Source: Paracyclopina nana (taxonomy: Eukaryota; Arthropoda; Copepoda; Cyclopoida; Cyclopettidae). From it: a stretch of 64,000 nt of DNA. A program made the translations under genes and the position numbers. The notes beneath the pieces are model-generated. The model did no database searches. It had not been told where the DNA came from and saw nothing but the letters and a program-made list of their open reading frames with translations. Of the stretch, positions 1 through 9,800 are shown piece after piece (within the stretch, counting starts at the first letter, position 1; each line of letters starts with the position of its first letter). The stretch is from assembly GCA_019096065.1 (NCBI GenBank), contig JAGUCH010000009.1, positions 72,001 to 136,000 on the forward strand. The letters run 5' to 3'.

Positions 1-599
1 GCTACATAATCCGGCAAAAAACGTCCAAATTGGTCACTTTTTCCCTTGGCTTCTAAGTGGAGCAAAAACTAGTTGACATCGGCACTTTTTTGAGCTAGTT
101 TTTGCCTATGTGCTCACTTGTGTCACTACAATTGCACTTAACAGTTGGTGCTAGTTTTTCATTTTTGTGCAAAACTAGAGTCCTCAGCTGTGTGACATTT
201 CCTAGTTTTTCACTACTAGTTTTGGGCCCCTTTTCACTGTTTCACAAATTAACTAGGGCTTGCAAAATGGCGCTAGGAGGAAATTTGGTGAATTTCAATT
301 TTGGCAGTCCTGGTTCGAGTCCAGCTTGAGGGCCAAAATTAATTGTTTTTATTATTTTTTTCTGTGAGCTAGGCCAATAGCTCAGTTTAGTGTCAGCTTG
401 GGCCTTCAGCTTTGGCCTGACTGAATTTCAGCCACGATCACAGTTACAGTGTGCACACTGTAGATTTTCACCTGCCTTATATTGCACTATGGAGCCTAAG
501 TGTGTAAAGAAACTCTTGACCAAGGTGACTTTGACTCAGGTGGAGCCAATCCTCAGCTGCAACAAGTTTCAAAGCAGCTTTTACTTTTTGAGTCAAATT

Positions 600-1260
600 T
601 AAGGAGCTTTGAGTCATGAGTCAAAGCTTTTTTGCGATAGAGAAAACTTTTTGAGGCATGAGTCAAATTGAAATTATTTTGATTAACTTAACGTGATTTG
701 GTGCCATGAGGCATAATTGAGACGATTTTTATTTTTTATGTGATTTTGAAAGATGGGTCAAATTTCTGAGGCATGAGGCAAAATTGAAATTGTTTTGATT
801 AACTAAATGTGAATTTGAACCTAAGTTGAGTCAAATTTCATGATCTTTGAGGCATAATTGAGGCGATTATTGTTTTTTATGCGATTTTGAAAGCTAGCTC
901 AACTTTTTGAGGCATCCAATTTTATGTTGAATCAATTTTGTTAGAAACTTCGAGACTTGAGGCATAATTGGAATGATTTAGAATTGCAGCAAGTGACTTT
1001 GAGTCATGAGTCGAGTCAAATTTTGAGACCAGCTTTGAGTCATTAAGCAAAATTGAAACTATGCAACTTGTTTGTGCCGGTTTTGAGTCAATTTGAACTT
1101 TTAGAGCCATGAGTCACATTTTGAGGCATTAGTAGGAAAAAGTGATTTTTGAGGCATGAGTCAAAAATCTTAATTTGGACTAATAATGAATTGGGCAAGA
1201 CATGGGTCAAATTTTGTCAAGTTCAATGATATTTTGAGTCAAATTTGAAAATTCCGCCAA
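600..1260. repeat. Degenerate minisatellite, GAGGCATGAGTCAAATT units
   Basis: The words TGAGGCATGAGTCAAA and TTGAGTCAAATTTGA recur many times at irregular spacing of about 20-60 bases. The copies are diverged, so this looks like an old array. Confidence 0.6.
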
Positions 1261-1639
1261 TTTTGCCAAAATTCAATTGTGCAAACAACAAAAAAATATT
1301 TAATGCAAAAATTGTGCATGATAACTGAAATGATCCAGGAAACGAGCGAAAAGTACAGTAGCAAAGGCAAATTACTGTATTTTTTCCAAGTCACGTGGCT
1401 TTGTTGTCATGTTGAGGCTATTTCGCGATATTTTTACATGGCGCGAAAAGGCGCCACCTTGCGGTGAACAACATTGGTCGAGTTTTCACGGTCCTCTTGA
1501 AAAATTCGAATGGAGGAAAAAATCTCATTCACTCGCACACACAAAACTCGGTTTCCAAGGTTTTTATCTCACGCCTGAATCTTTTACTGAAACTGACAAA
1601 ATATTCCTTCAATTTTTGGGTTTGATTAGCATAAAAATT

Positions 1640-2000
1640 TGATTTTTGAATTGGAGTCAAATTTCTATTTTTGATTAGAACCAAATTTATATTTCACGTT
1701 GGAATCAAATATTTTACATTGGAATAAAAATTATATTTTAGATTGCAATCACATCAATAATTAAGAATTTTAGATTTGAGTCAAATTTCGTTTTAGATTT
1801 GAGTCAAATTTATGTTTTAGACTTGAGTCAAATTTATGTTTTAGACTTGAGTCAAATTTATATTTTTAGATTGAAATCAAGTTAGATAATTTGATTTTAG
1901 ATTTTAGAATGGGATCAGATTTATGTTTTATATAGGAATCAAAATTGCATGTTAGATATGAGTCAAATTTATATTTTAGATATATTTAACATTGTGATCA
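1640..2000. repeat. Minisatellite, GAGTCAAATTTATATTTTAG units
   Basis: Units of about 22-26 bases containing GAGTCAAATTTAT and TTTTAGA repeat about a dozen times. The best copies lie near 1795-1870, where neighbouring units are almost identical. Confidence 0.7.
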
Positions 2001-2162
2001 CATCTATGACTAAAATCGAGTTAAAAAACTTGGTGATAATTAGTTTCAAATTAAATTAATAAAAAGTGTTTTATTTACTAGAAAGAGAGACATTTTCATG
2101 CTTTCATTCAGAGTGCCGAAAAATTTGAGCGTACTGTAGAAAAAAGGCATAAGTGCAAAAAA

Positions 2163-2345
2163 TGCCCTGTTCATCTGCTCCATCAAAACTGATATTTTGA
2201 CCAAATATAGCGCAATGACAGCAAATTCCAGCCAGTTTCTATCGGATTTTCATTCATTTGTTTGGCCAAAATTGGCTTTGTTGAGCATCAAAAGATAATT
2301 CAATTGTGCTTTCAAGCAATTTCCACTTGTTTTTTTAATTTTTTT
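2163..2345. mobile_element. MITE-like dispersed repeat (GTTCATCTGC family), copy 1
   Basis: It begins CCTGTTCATCTGCTCCAT, continues through GATATTTTGACC and GACAGCAAATTCCAGCCA, has the palindromic core TTGGCCAAAATTGGCTT and ends with GTGCTTTCAAGCAATTT. The same ordered blocks recur near 2668-2880 and at many places between 48 and 60 kb. No coding capacity is seen. Confidence 0.6.
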
Positions 2346-2667
2346 TTTGTTTTTAATAATAATAAAAACCGATAATATTCAGGGGAACGAAGCTAAAAAA
2401 TAATAATCATAACAAATATAAAAGCTTTTCCGCCTTTGGTGACTCAAGTCGCTCCGCTCGATTTTGTTAGGGATTGAGACCACTTTCAAATTAGGTAAAA
2501 ACCTTGAAAGCTGCAAAACTTTAGCGGAACAAGTTTTCAGCAAGATTTGATCAATAATAAATTTCATGTTGAAGAAATTTCAACTTTCACATTTTTGAAA
2601 ATGCTTCAATAGCTGAGATTATTTTTTCTGCAAGTCATTCTTCTGCCAATTGACGCACTATTACACT

Positions 2668-2880
2668 CAGGCCCAGTTCACCTGTTCCATAGAAAGCGAT
2701 ATTTTGTCCAAATTTTTGGTGAAAAGAGCAAATTCGAGCCAATTTCTTAGGACTTTTAGCACATTTCTTTTCAAAAAATGGCTCGAATGAGCTTAATAAG
2801 AAAATATTACTGTGCTTTCAAGCAATTTTGAATCTTTTTTTTTTTTTTTGCATTGGCGATTTTTTGCCCTAATAAGTAAA
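2668..2880. mobile_element. MITE-like dispersed repeat (GTTCACCTG family), copy 2
   Basis: It begins GCCCAGTTCACCTGTTCCAT, then GCGATATTTTGTCC and GAGCAAATTCGAGCCAATTT, and ends CTGTGCTTTCAAGCAATTTTG followed by a T run and GCGATTTTTTGCC. It has the same block order as the copy at 2163-2345 and lies about 320 bases beyond it in the same orientation. Confidence 0.6.
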
Positions 2881-4634
2881 AAGCAGCTGATCAGGGCCTC
2901 AAAAGTTAGCTCAGTCTCATTTTTTTGCTTTCGACTCTAGTTTTAAACCCAAATTTTGCTTTGTAATTTTTTCCATGAAAATGACATAAATTTGAATTAC
3001 AAGTTTAAAAACTTAAAAAAAATAGGACAACAAAAAAGGGCAAGATTATCAACGCAAAAATGCAGGACATCAAAAACGCAACCTATCAAAAAATTAAATG
3101 TAGTATAAATAGAGATTTTTAAGAATATGACATTTTTTTATTCTCCACCTTAATGATATTTTTGTCAATGATTCAGCATGCATGCAATTGCACTGATTTG
3201 GCGGGAAAATTCAAATATCCGCCAAAGCCCAAATGCAAGCGCTGAGATCGGCCCCAGAAAAAACGCTGAGAGTAAACAGTTGCGCAACAATTTCCGCTCA
3301 ATCTTGCGAAATTGCCATTATTGCTACGAAGTCGAGGAATGTCGCTCGTTATCCTGGAAAAAAACGACATTAAAATTGTCATAATAACAAACTATTTCAA
3401 GGAAAGCAGAATTATGTTTATAGACAATAACAGCGCCATCTAGCGGCATTTTTGAGCAACACACGGGAGTGAAGCTAATAATAGCTTTATTTTGATGAGG
3501 CGAGCCACTTTTCTTAGGGCGAGTAATGATTACAGATAAGATCAGGTTTTATTTTACTTAAGCTTACATATTTAAAAAAGTTTCTTATGTTTATAATAGA
3601 TTCTATTCATTAAATTCAAGCCATTCTAAAAAAAAGTTTGAAACTGCTTTGCTCGGGTCTTCTTTTCGAACTATTACTCGTATTGAGAAAATGTGGTGTC
3701 AGCTGAAAGTCCCAGGTGTTGCTCAAAAAGGCCGCTAGGGGCGCCCTACGTCAAAGTTATAGTTAAGATACTAATGTTTACCTTAGAACTTGCCCATAGT
3801 TGTCAATTATGGCTAATTGGCCAGTGCAAAAAATCCTTGATCTTGCATTGTCAATGTTCATTTCCATGGCGAAAGTTTGAAATTGTTTGCTTTCCGCGAA
3901 ACCTCCAGAGAAGCAGGAAAAAGAAGAGGCCAAAAGAAGCAGGGCAAAAGTTGACATGTTGAATTGGCAGTGGCAAATTCGAAACTGGGCACTTTTTCAC
4001 AGAAAACAAGTTTTCCCCCTTTATTTTTTGTTTTGTTTTTGGTAATTCCAAGCCTAGAATCTGATGCAGAAAAAAAATCAAATTTACTTATTTATAATTT
4101 TGTCACATTTCTTTGACAAATTATCATTTAATCTTCACATAGCATTGGCACTAAATATCAAAATATCAAAAAAGCCGGAGAAAATCCGCCAAATCGCCCG
4201 GATTCTCATTTTATCACCAATTTTCGGATTTTAATTTGGTCGACTACAAGGAATTGACAGGAGCCAAAACTTGGCATTATTTGACTAGTTAATACTCAAA
4301 TTTGACGTCAAATTCAGTTTGCTTGAAATGGCGTTCACCAAGGAAAACGTCAAAAAAGCCATTTTCTCCCATTTTTTGGGCTGCCATAATTTTTGATTGG
4401 AATCGAATTAAATTGTTTTTTAATTCCAGAGAGTTCAATCAAGCCCTTTTCAATAATTATTCGTCAAAATTAAAGGAATTGGGAGCTCTGAATGTCATTT
4501 TTCAGCTTTCGGCCCTTAAAAAAATGACTCGTACGATTTCGCGAGTTTTTTTCCCGTGCGCGCCAAAAAAGGCATTTTGAGTCTCATTTTTTCGGCTTCA
4601 CCCTCGATGGAGCAAATGGAGTTCAATATGGGCC

Positions 4635-4640
4635 TTTATT
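4635..4640 (-). terminator. RpL39 poly(A) signal
   Basis: AATAAA on the minus strand lies 46 bases beyond the RpL39 stop codon, the expected place for a short ribosomal-protein 3' UTR. Confidence 0.7.
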
Positions 4641-4686
4641 CATAGTTAAGGGCGAAATTGGACATCAACCACATCAATAGAGGCGA

Positions 4687-5642
4687 TTACAACTTCAACT
4701 TGGTCCTCCTCCAATGTCTCCTCTTGGCGTTGTACCTGCAAAAATAAGCCTTAATCAGACACTGCCAAAACTTAAATCAAACTTAGCAGAAGCACTTCAA
4801 GAAGGCTGAGCCTTAAAGTAGATACTTAAACTTTATAGATACGGCTAAGTCCAAGGCTTAAGAAATCCAATTGGAGCTACTTACAATTTGAACAAGTGCT
4901 AAGACTTAAAAACTTAAACTCAATTAAGACTCTTAAAAGTTAAGGCCTGACCTGAAATCCTTCAACATGGGATCTTAGGCCCAAACTAGGCTTAGTCCAG
5001 CCTTAAAATTAAAGTCTTAATCCAGCCTTAAACTAAATGGCTTAAGGCTTAGTCCAGCCTTAAAGTAGGCAATAACAAACGTTTATGAAGACTTAAAACA
5101 GCGTTACATTAAGCTTAAACTTAGCCTAAAGAAAGCCATAATTGACTTAAATTCGAAGGCTAGTGCGAGCGTTGCACGGCAAATAAGTCACGGACTAAGT
5201 CCGACTTAAAAGTTTACCTGATGGTGTTGCCAGTCCGGAGTCGAATCCAGTTGGGGATTGGGCGATTCTGCTTCAGCTTTTTCGCCAATTTGGTCTTGAT
5301 GCGAAACGTTTTGTGGGCCGACTGCAAAAAGTAAACAAACAAAATTAGCCACCTCCGATTTGACGAGAAAATAAAAATCCGGCCGTTCCCGCTAAATAAT
5401 CTAGAAAAGCAACTTAAAATTGGTTTAATAAAATGCTCACAGAATTGAGACTTAAATGCTGCGAATTGACGAGAAAAAAAAGCAAACAACGATTCAAAGT
5501 AAAAATGAGGATTTTGCTAACAGAGAATATCAGTGAAGGTGAATTTTGAACCGTGTCGTTTTGACGAGAAAATTGGCGAGGTTAAAAAAGAAATGGCCGA
5601 GCGGATTGGCGAGATTTTGGAGGATTCAAGAATTCTTACCAT
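4687..5642 (-). CDS. RpL39: Ribosomal protein eL39 (RpL39), three exons
   Basis: This encodes large-subunit ribosomal protein eL39, a tiny basic protein lining the nascent-peptide exit tunnel. It is easily missed because no single ORF carries it. On the minus strand exon 1 supplies only the ATG (5642-5640) followed by GTAAG. Exon 2 is 5321-5218 and reads [15 protein letters not shown] then [20 protein letters not shown]. Exon 3 is 4735-4687 and reads [15 protein letters not shown] then TAA. The parts (3+104+49 nt) give 51 residues, the normal family length, and all junctions are GT-AG with matching phase. The family hallmarks HKTFRIK, QNRPIP-WIR and [10 protein letters not shown] are all present. 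Intron 1 is 318 bases; intron 2 is 482 bases and contains a tandem array. The gene is divergent from the large ligase gene beginning at 6709. Confidence 0.95.
4760..5200. repeat. Tandem array in RpL39 intron 2 (TTAAGNCTTAGTCCAGCC)
   Basis: The words CTTAAGTC, AGTCCAGCCTTAAA and GACTTAAAC recur through nearly all of intron 2. The units are degenerate and about 20-30 bases long. The array stops just short of both splice sites. Confidence 0.6.
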
Positions 5643-5666
5643 GTTTACTCGCAAGTAGAACAAGCC

Positions 5667-5679
5667 AGAAAAGGAAGAG
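5667..5679 (-). promoter_or_regulatory. 5'-TOP-like start of RpL39
   Basis: Read on the minus strand, this is CTCTTCCTTTTCT, a pyrimidine tract starting with C, 25 bases upstream of the ATG. Ribosomal-protein mRNAs typically begin with such a TOP motif, which couples their translation to TOR/LARP1 signalling. I infer that transcription starts at or near 5679; no TATA box is obvious. Confidence 0.55.
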
Positions 5680-6708
5680 TCAGCTGATTGTTTACGTTTC
5701 TTTTGCTGTCACCGCGGCGCTACCAGATTCCTCCAGCTGAAAACGGTCAGAATGAGCTTGTAAACGTCAACTCGATTTCGATTTTACTTTTTTTTTTTAG
5801 CAAGAAATCCGAAATAATTAAAAAGCTGAGCTTAATAATACTACCATAAGTACTATTTTCCATTTATTTTCCGGAATCTCTTTTTTTACTCAAGAAGACT
5901 TGACGGCGAAATTGCGATTTGGACTTTGAGAATCTGGTAACGCTTTTGCATAAAAGAAACTCTGTGCTCTCTTTTGCACAAAAAAGACGTATTTTAGCTG
6001 TAATGCTTGATTATGGGGCACAAAATATTAAAATATTCAGCGCAAAAACTCTTTGTTTACAATTTTTTGTAGATGGCGTTGCGATTTAACGAGAAATTTT
6101 GACTGTCAACATTTGCGAAGAGAACAGATGGGAGCGGCAAAGAATGAGGCGAACGTCTTTTTTTAAGGCAAACTAGCACCTTTTCACGAACTTTGTCAGC
6201 TATGTCACTATTTTTAAATCAAATCTTAAACTGACACAAAATTACACTATTTTTTAAAATTATTTTTTGACATTCATTGTCCGTCAAAAACGAGCGCTTT
6301 TTTATTTTTTATCCATGAAATCGGGTGAAATTGACTTGAAACTCGGTCCTACGGCAAAACTCAGTCACATTGGATGCGAGCTAGCTTTTTTAAGCCAATT
6401 CCAATTCAATTCAATAGTAAAGAATAAGTAATTTCCGTTAAATTCCCCTTGAAGCTTTGCGGAATTTTCATTAAAAAATAAGAGTTGCTTCGATTTGCAA
6501 AAATTCGTCAAATGACAACAAGTAAATCGCCGTTTAGTCAAATCAACCAAATGATCGACTCGTTCGTTCGATCCGACGGCGAGTAAGTAAAACTGAAAAA
6601 GAAGGATTGAAGCAGACAACTGAAAAAGTCCGTCAAAAGTGGAATTGTTTTCTGTTTTTCGCGCAAATAAACGACGATGGTGGGAGAAGGCAATCGCGGG
6701 AAAAAGCC
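5680..6708. promoter_or_regulatory. Shared promoter region between RpL39 and hiw
   Basis: About 1 kb separates the inferred RpL39 start from the ligase start codon on the opposite strand, so both promoters should lie here. I see no long conserved element or tandem array, which contrasts with the surrounding introns. A GTAAGT following GGCGA near 6579-6585 could be a donor for a 5' UTR intron of the ligase gene, but no matching acceptor is clear. Confidence 0.45.
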
Positions 6709-6887
6709 ATGATGAGGCTGGAAAGTGTGACCTCGGCCTCAGCAGCCTCCGGAGCGGCCTCAACGTCAGCCTCAGCCATGGCCATGTCCTCGGCCTCGTT
6801 GTCGGCCTCGTCCGATTTCATGGGCAACCAATTGGCCTCGTACTTTTCCCAGCTTTTTGAAAAGAGCCCGCAAGACCTCAACTCGAG
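6709..6887 (+). CDS. hiw: hiw exon 1 (N-terminus, residues 1-60)
   Basis: The exon encodes MMRLESVTSASAASG followed by an Ala/Ser-rich stretch and then SYFSQLFEKSPQDLNS. The Ala/Ser part is built mostly from GCCTCG/GCCTCA words, is unlike other family members and is probably disordered. The frame stays open upstream to about 6607 but has no ATG there. Donor GTAACA follows at 6888. The last codon is completed by the first base of exon 2 (AG|T, Ser). Confidence 0.75.
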
Positions 6888-9800
6888 GTAACAGCTCTTT
6901 TATTTTATAATTTTTGAAAAATAACAAATCTGGACAATTGGAGAAAACCAGGATGAAAACAATCTTCTTGTTCTTGCAGTAAGGAGAGGCACAAGGCGAA
7001 GAAGGCCAAAAAGTCCAAGTTGGCCAAGGAGAAGCGCAAGATGGAGCCCTTGGCAGACATGATGCTGTACCACCCATTGAGTCTGCCCCAAGTATGCATC
7101 CCGAGGAACCCTTCGCCTTTCGCAGTCTTCGCTGCCATCCGCAACACTTGTCTCGAGAACAAGCGAAAGCAAGACACGCTTCTCCAGATTCAATCCGCAG
7201 CCGCCTGGAAAGAAGTCGAAGACTGCGGAAACCTCGAGGCAACCGATGACTCGTCCTCTTCGGACGAAAAGTCCAAGAAAATCAACCTGCCCAAAATTGT
7301 TTCGATTGGCCTTCAAGGCGTCTTTGAGTTGATTCGCGAGAGTCAAGGCCAGTACCCATCGATTACTCGCAAGGCGCTCGAGTCGTTGGCCGACATCCTT
7401 GGCGGTCTTCAACCCGAGGAGCTGTCCAACGAGCCTGCCTCTATTGTCGAGCCAATGTTTCACATCCTCCTCGACTTGTCCATGGTTGAGGATGAAGACA
7501 TTCGGTCCCTGGCCTCGGCTTGCGTCCTTAGCCTTGCTGTCGCTTTTGGAGACACGGGCAAGACACTCACCGCCTCTTCGGCAATGCTGATGAGTCAACC
7601 CCCTCGGTCGGGTCACGACTCGATCCGAGTGCCTCAAATCCTCGTCAGCCTCCAGAGGTCGGTCATGAGTGTGATGCTTGGCCGTCTGGAGCATCCGGAT
7701 TTCATGAGTCATGGCCTGTCGACTGCCTCGCGACTCGACTCATTCCCTGTCAAGTGGAAGCGACCTTCACACCGCCCTCTGCTAGCCCATTGCATTACTT
7801 CGGATGGGACATACTTGTACTTGCAGTCTTCGCATGGCCTGTTCAAGGTGGGCAGTGGCTATGGAGGCACAATCAAGGGCCATGTCTACTTGGCCAATGC
7901 TGACTTTTATGCGAAACCGGGCTGGCTTGGTTTCGCCTCTGGATCGCTCTTTTTCAAAGCCACAGTTGGGGAATTCAGCAAGATTGACACTGAAGACTTG
8001 TCCATTTCCTCCATAAGTATGTTGACTTCTTTATGTTATTTCTTTATGCGCATTGTTACTGTTACAGCGACTGAGACCACTTCTTCGCTTTTGTCTTCAT
8101 CGTCAACGTCTGGAGGAGCAAACAATGTCCTGTTCACGGATGGAGTCAACATTGGTGTCGTGGGCATTGATGCCAATGACAAGTTCATCATTCGCTTCCT
8201 GTCAGCCACAAACTTGTCAAGCATCGAGGCTGAGCTGCCGCTCAAGCTGGCACAGAAGAGCGTTGAAGTCTTCGGCTCCTCCATGATTGAAGACAATGGT
8301 CGAACCAAGCATCAAGTTGATTTCGTGTCTGAGGATGACACTATTGCTCTGCAATCCGGAAAAGGATTTGCGCTTCTACTCACTAGTCAAGGGCGCGTCT
8401 ACTTTACAGGTGAAGAATGACTTTAACTTGGCTTACAACCTGATTTAGAATAGGAATTTTGGCTTCAGTTTGACTTTAACATGACTTTTTTCAGGCAAAT
8501 CTGCTACTTTGGGCCAAAAGCAGCCCTGCCCCAATGGCCAATGGAATGAACTGGCCATCACAAAGAGCCCGAAAATCATGCAAATTGCCGTCGGCCACGA
8601 AGGCCTTTTCGGCCTTTTGTTGGCTGAAGATGGCGCTGTCTACTTCGCAGGCACGGCGCGACGCGGCGAAGATGGCGACCAAAAGAACGCGAGGAAACCG
8701 GCTAAACCGAGCAAGCCTAAACTGCTCTCAAGACTCACCGGTCTTATTGCCTCACAGGTACTTTTTAAGTTTGCCTTAATCTTAGCCCTAAGTCTTAAGA
8801 TTGTATGTGATTTGCTGCTATGACATACATAGCTTATAGTTGACTGATATTATGATGGAAATTAATTAAGCTTAAGCTTCACCCTTAGTTTTGAGAAAAC
8901 TAAGTTTTTTGTTTGAAGTGGTCCAAGTTAAGCTTAAACTTGACCAAGTTCATGTTGAACTTAAACGTAGTTTTCAGCTTAAACTTAAGCTTGCTTTGAT
9001 GAAACTTGACTAGGTTTTGCCTTTTTAAATTAAGCATTCCTTGACACTTTGACATTGTTAGATTGACTTAGCTTTTTAGGGCAAACATTGAAAATATTAT
9101 TTTTGACTTTTTTAATAGTTTCTTTGAAATTGGTTTGATTCAACCTTGAGTAAAGTTAGCACAAGTTCAAACCTTATTTTGACTCAATTAAAGTTTTCTT
9201 TTGGGTCCATAAAAACTTCACTGAAGGCTAAATAATAGCATTTGTAAGTTTCCATAATGAGGAATGTACTGTTCAAATCCGTATCCGCAAAAATCCGTAC
9301 CGTTAAAATCCGTTCAGTTAAAATCAGTTCCATAAAAATCTGCTCCGCAAATATCCGCCCTGTAAATCTTTTCTTCGTCAAAATCTATGCCAAAAATTAA
9401 AAAAAAAAAACCAGTATTTTCAAAATGTTTTTATAGATATTTTGTTGGTACCAAAATGCCATCCAGCTGCATCTCCAAAATATTTGTTTTTTCAGCATTT
9501 CTCTTCAATATTTTGGCCAGTGTAATGCATAAGTGATTGATTGAAAAGCAACCCAACATTACTTCATTTTAAACATCTAAGATTTTCGGCCATTTTGTGT
9601 ACATTCTTGTGCCAAAAGTATTAGTTTTATGATTCTGAACTTAAAGATTTGCAAAACTTGTAAGAGGATGAAATGATTAAACGAATTTTCAATAGGCGGA
9701 TTTTTGCTGAGCAGCGGATTTTTGCTGAGCGGATTTTTGATTAGCGGATTTTTGCGGATACAGATTTGAACAGATGTGCCATATTAAGTTATCCAATACA

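Larger units (their letters stand above)
1..4634. other. Left intergenic region, no gene recognised
   Basis: No open frame here resembles a known protein, and the longest frames are short and AT-rich. It holds a degenerate array of GAGGCATGAGTCAAATT-like units (about 600-1260), an array of GAGTCAAATTTATATTTTAG-like units (about 1640-2000) and two MITE-like copies (about 2163-2345 and 2668-2880), each annotated separately. A tRNA B-box-like GGTTCGAGTCC lies near 312 without a convincing tRNA fold. I see nothing interpretable in the remainder. Confidence 0.6.

Noticed and set aside
5546-5740. Plus-strand frame over RpL39 exon 1 and intron 1
   Set aside because: It has no family resemblance and overlaps the RpL39 start region on the other strand.
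6900-7712. 270-residue minus-strand frame opposite hiw exon 2
   Set aside because: The plus-strand frame matches MYCBP2 and is spliced correctly; the minus frame is a shadow.
8017-8067. Continuous coding through exon 2 to exon 3
   Set aside because: The frame stays open, but orthologues lack the hydrophobic insert and GTATGT...TTACAG are good splice sites, so I call an intron. Retention remains possible.
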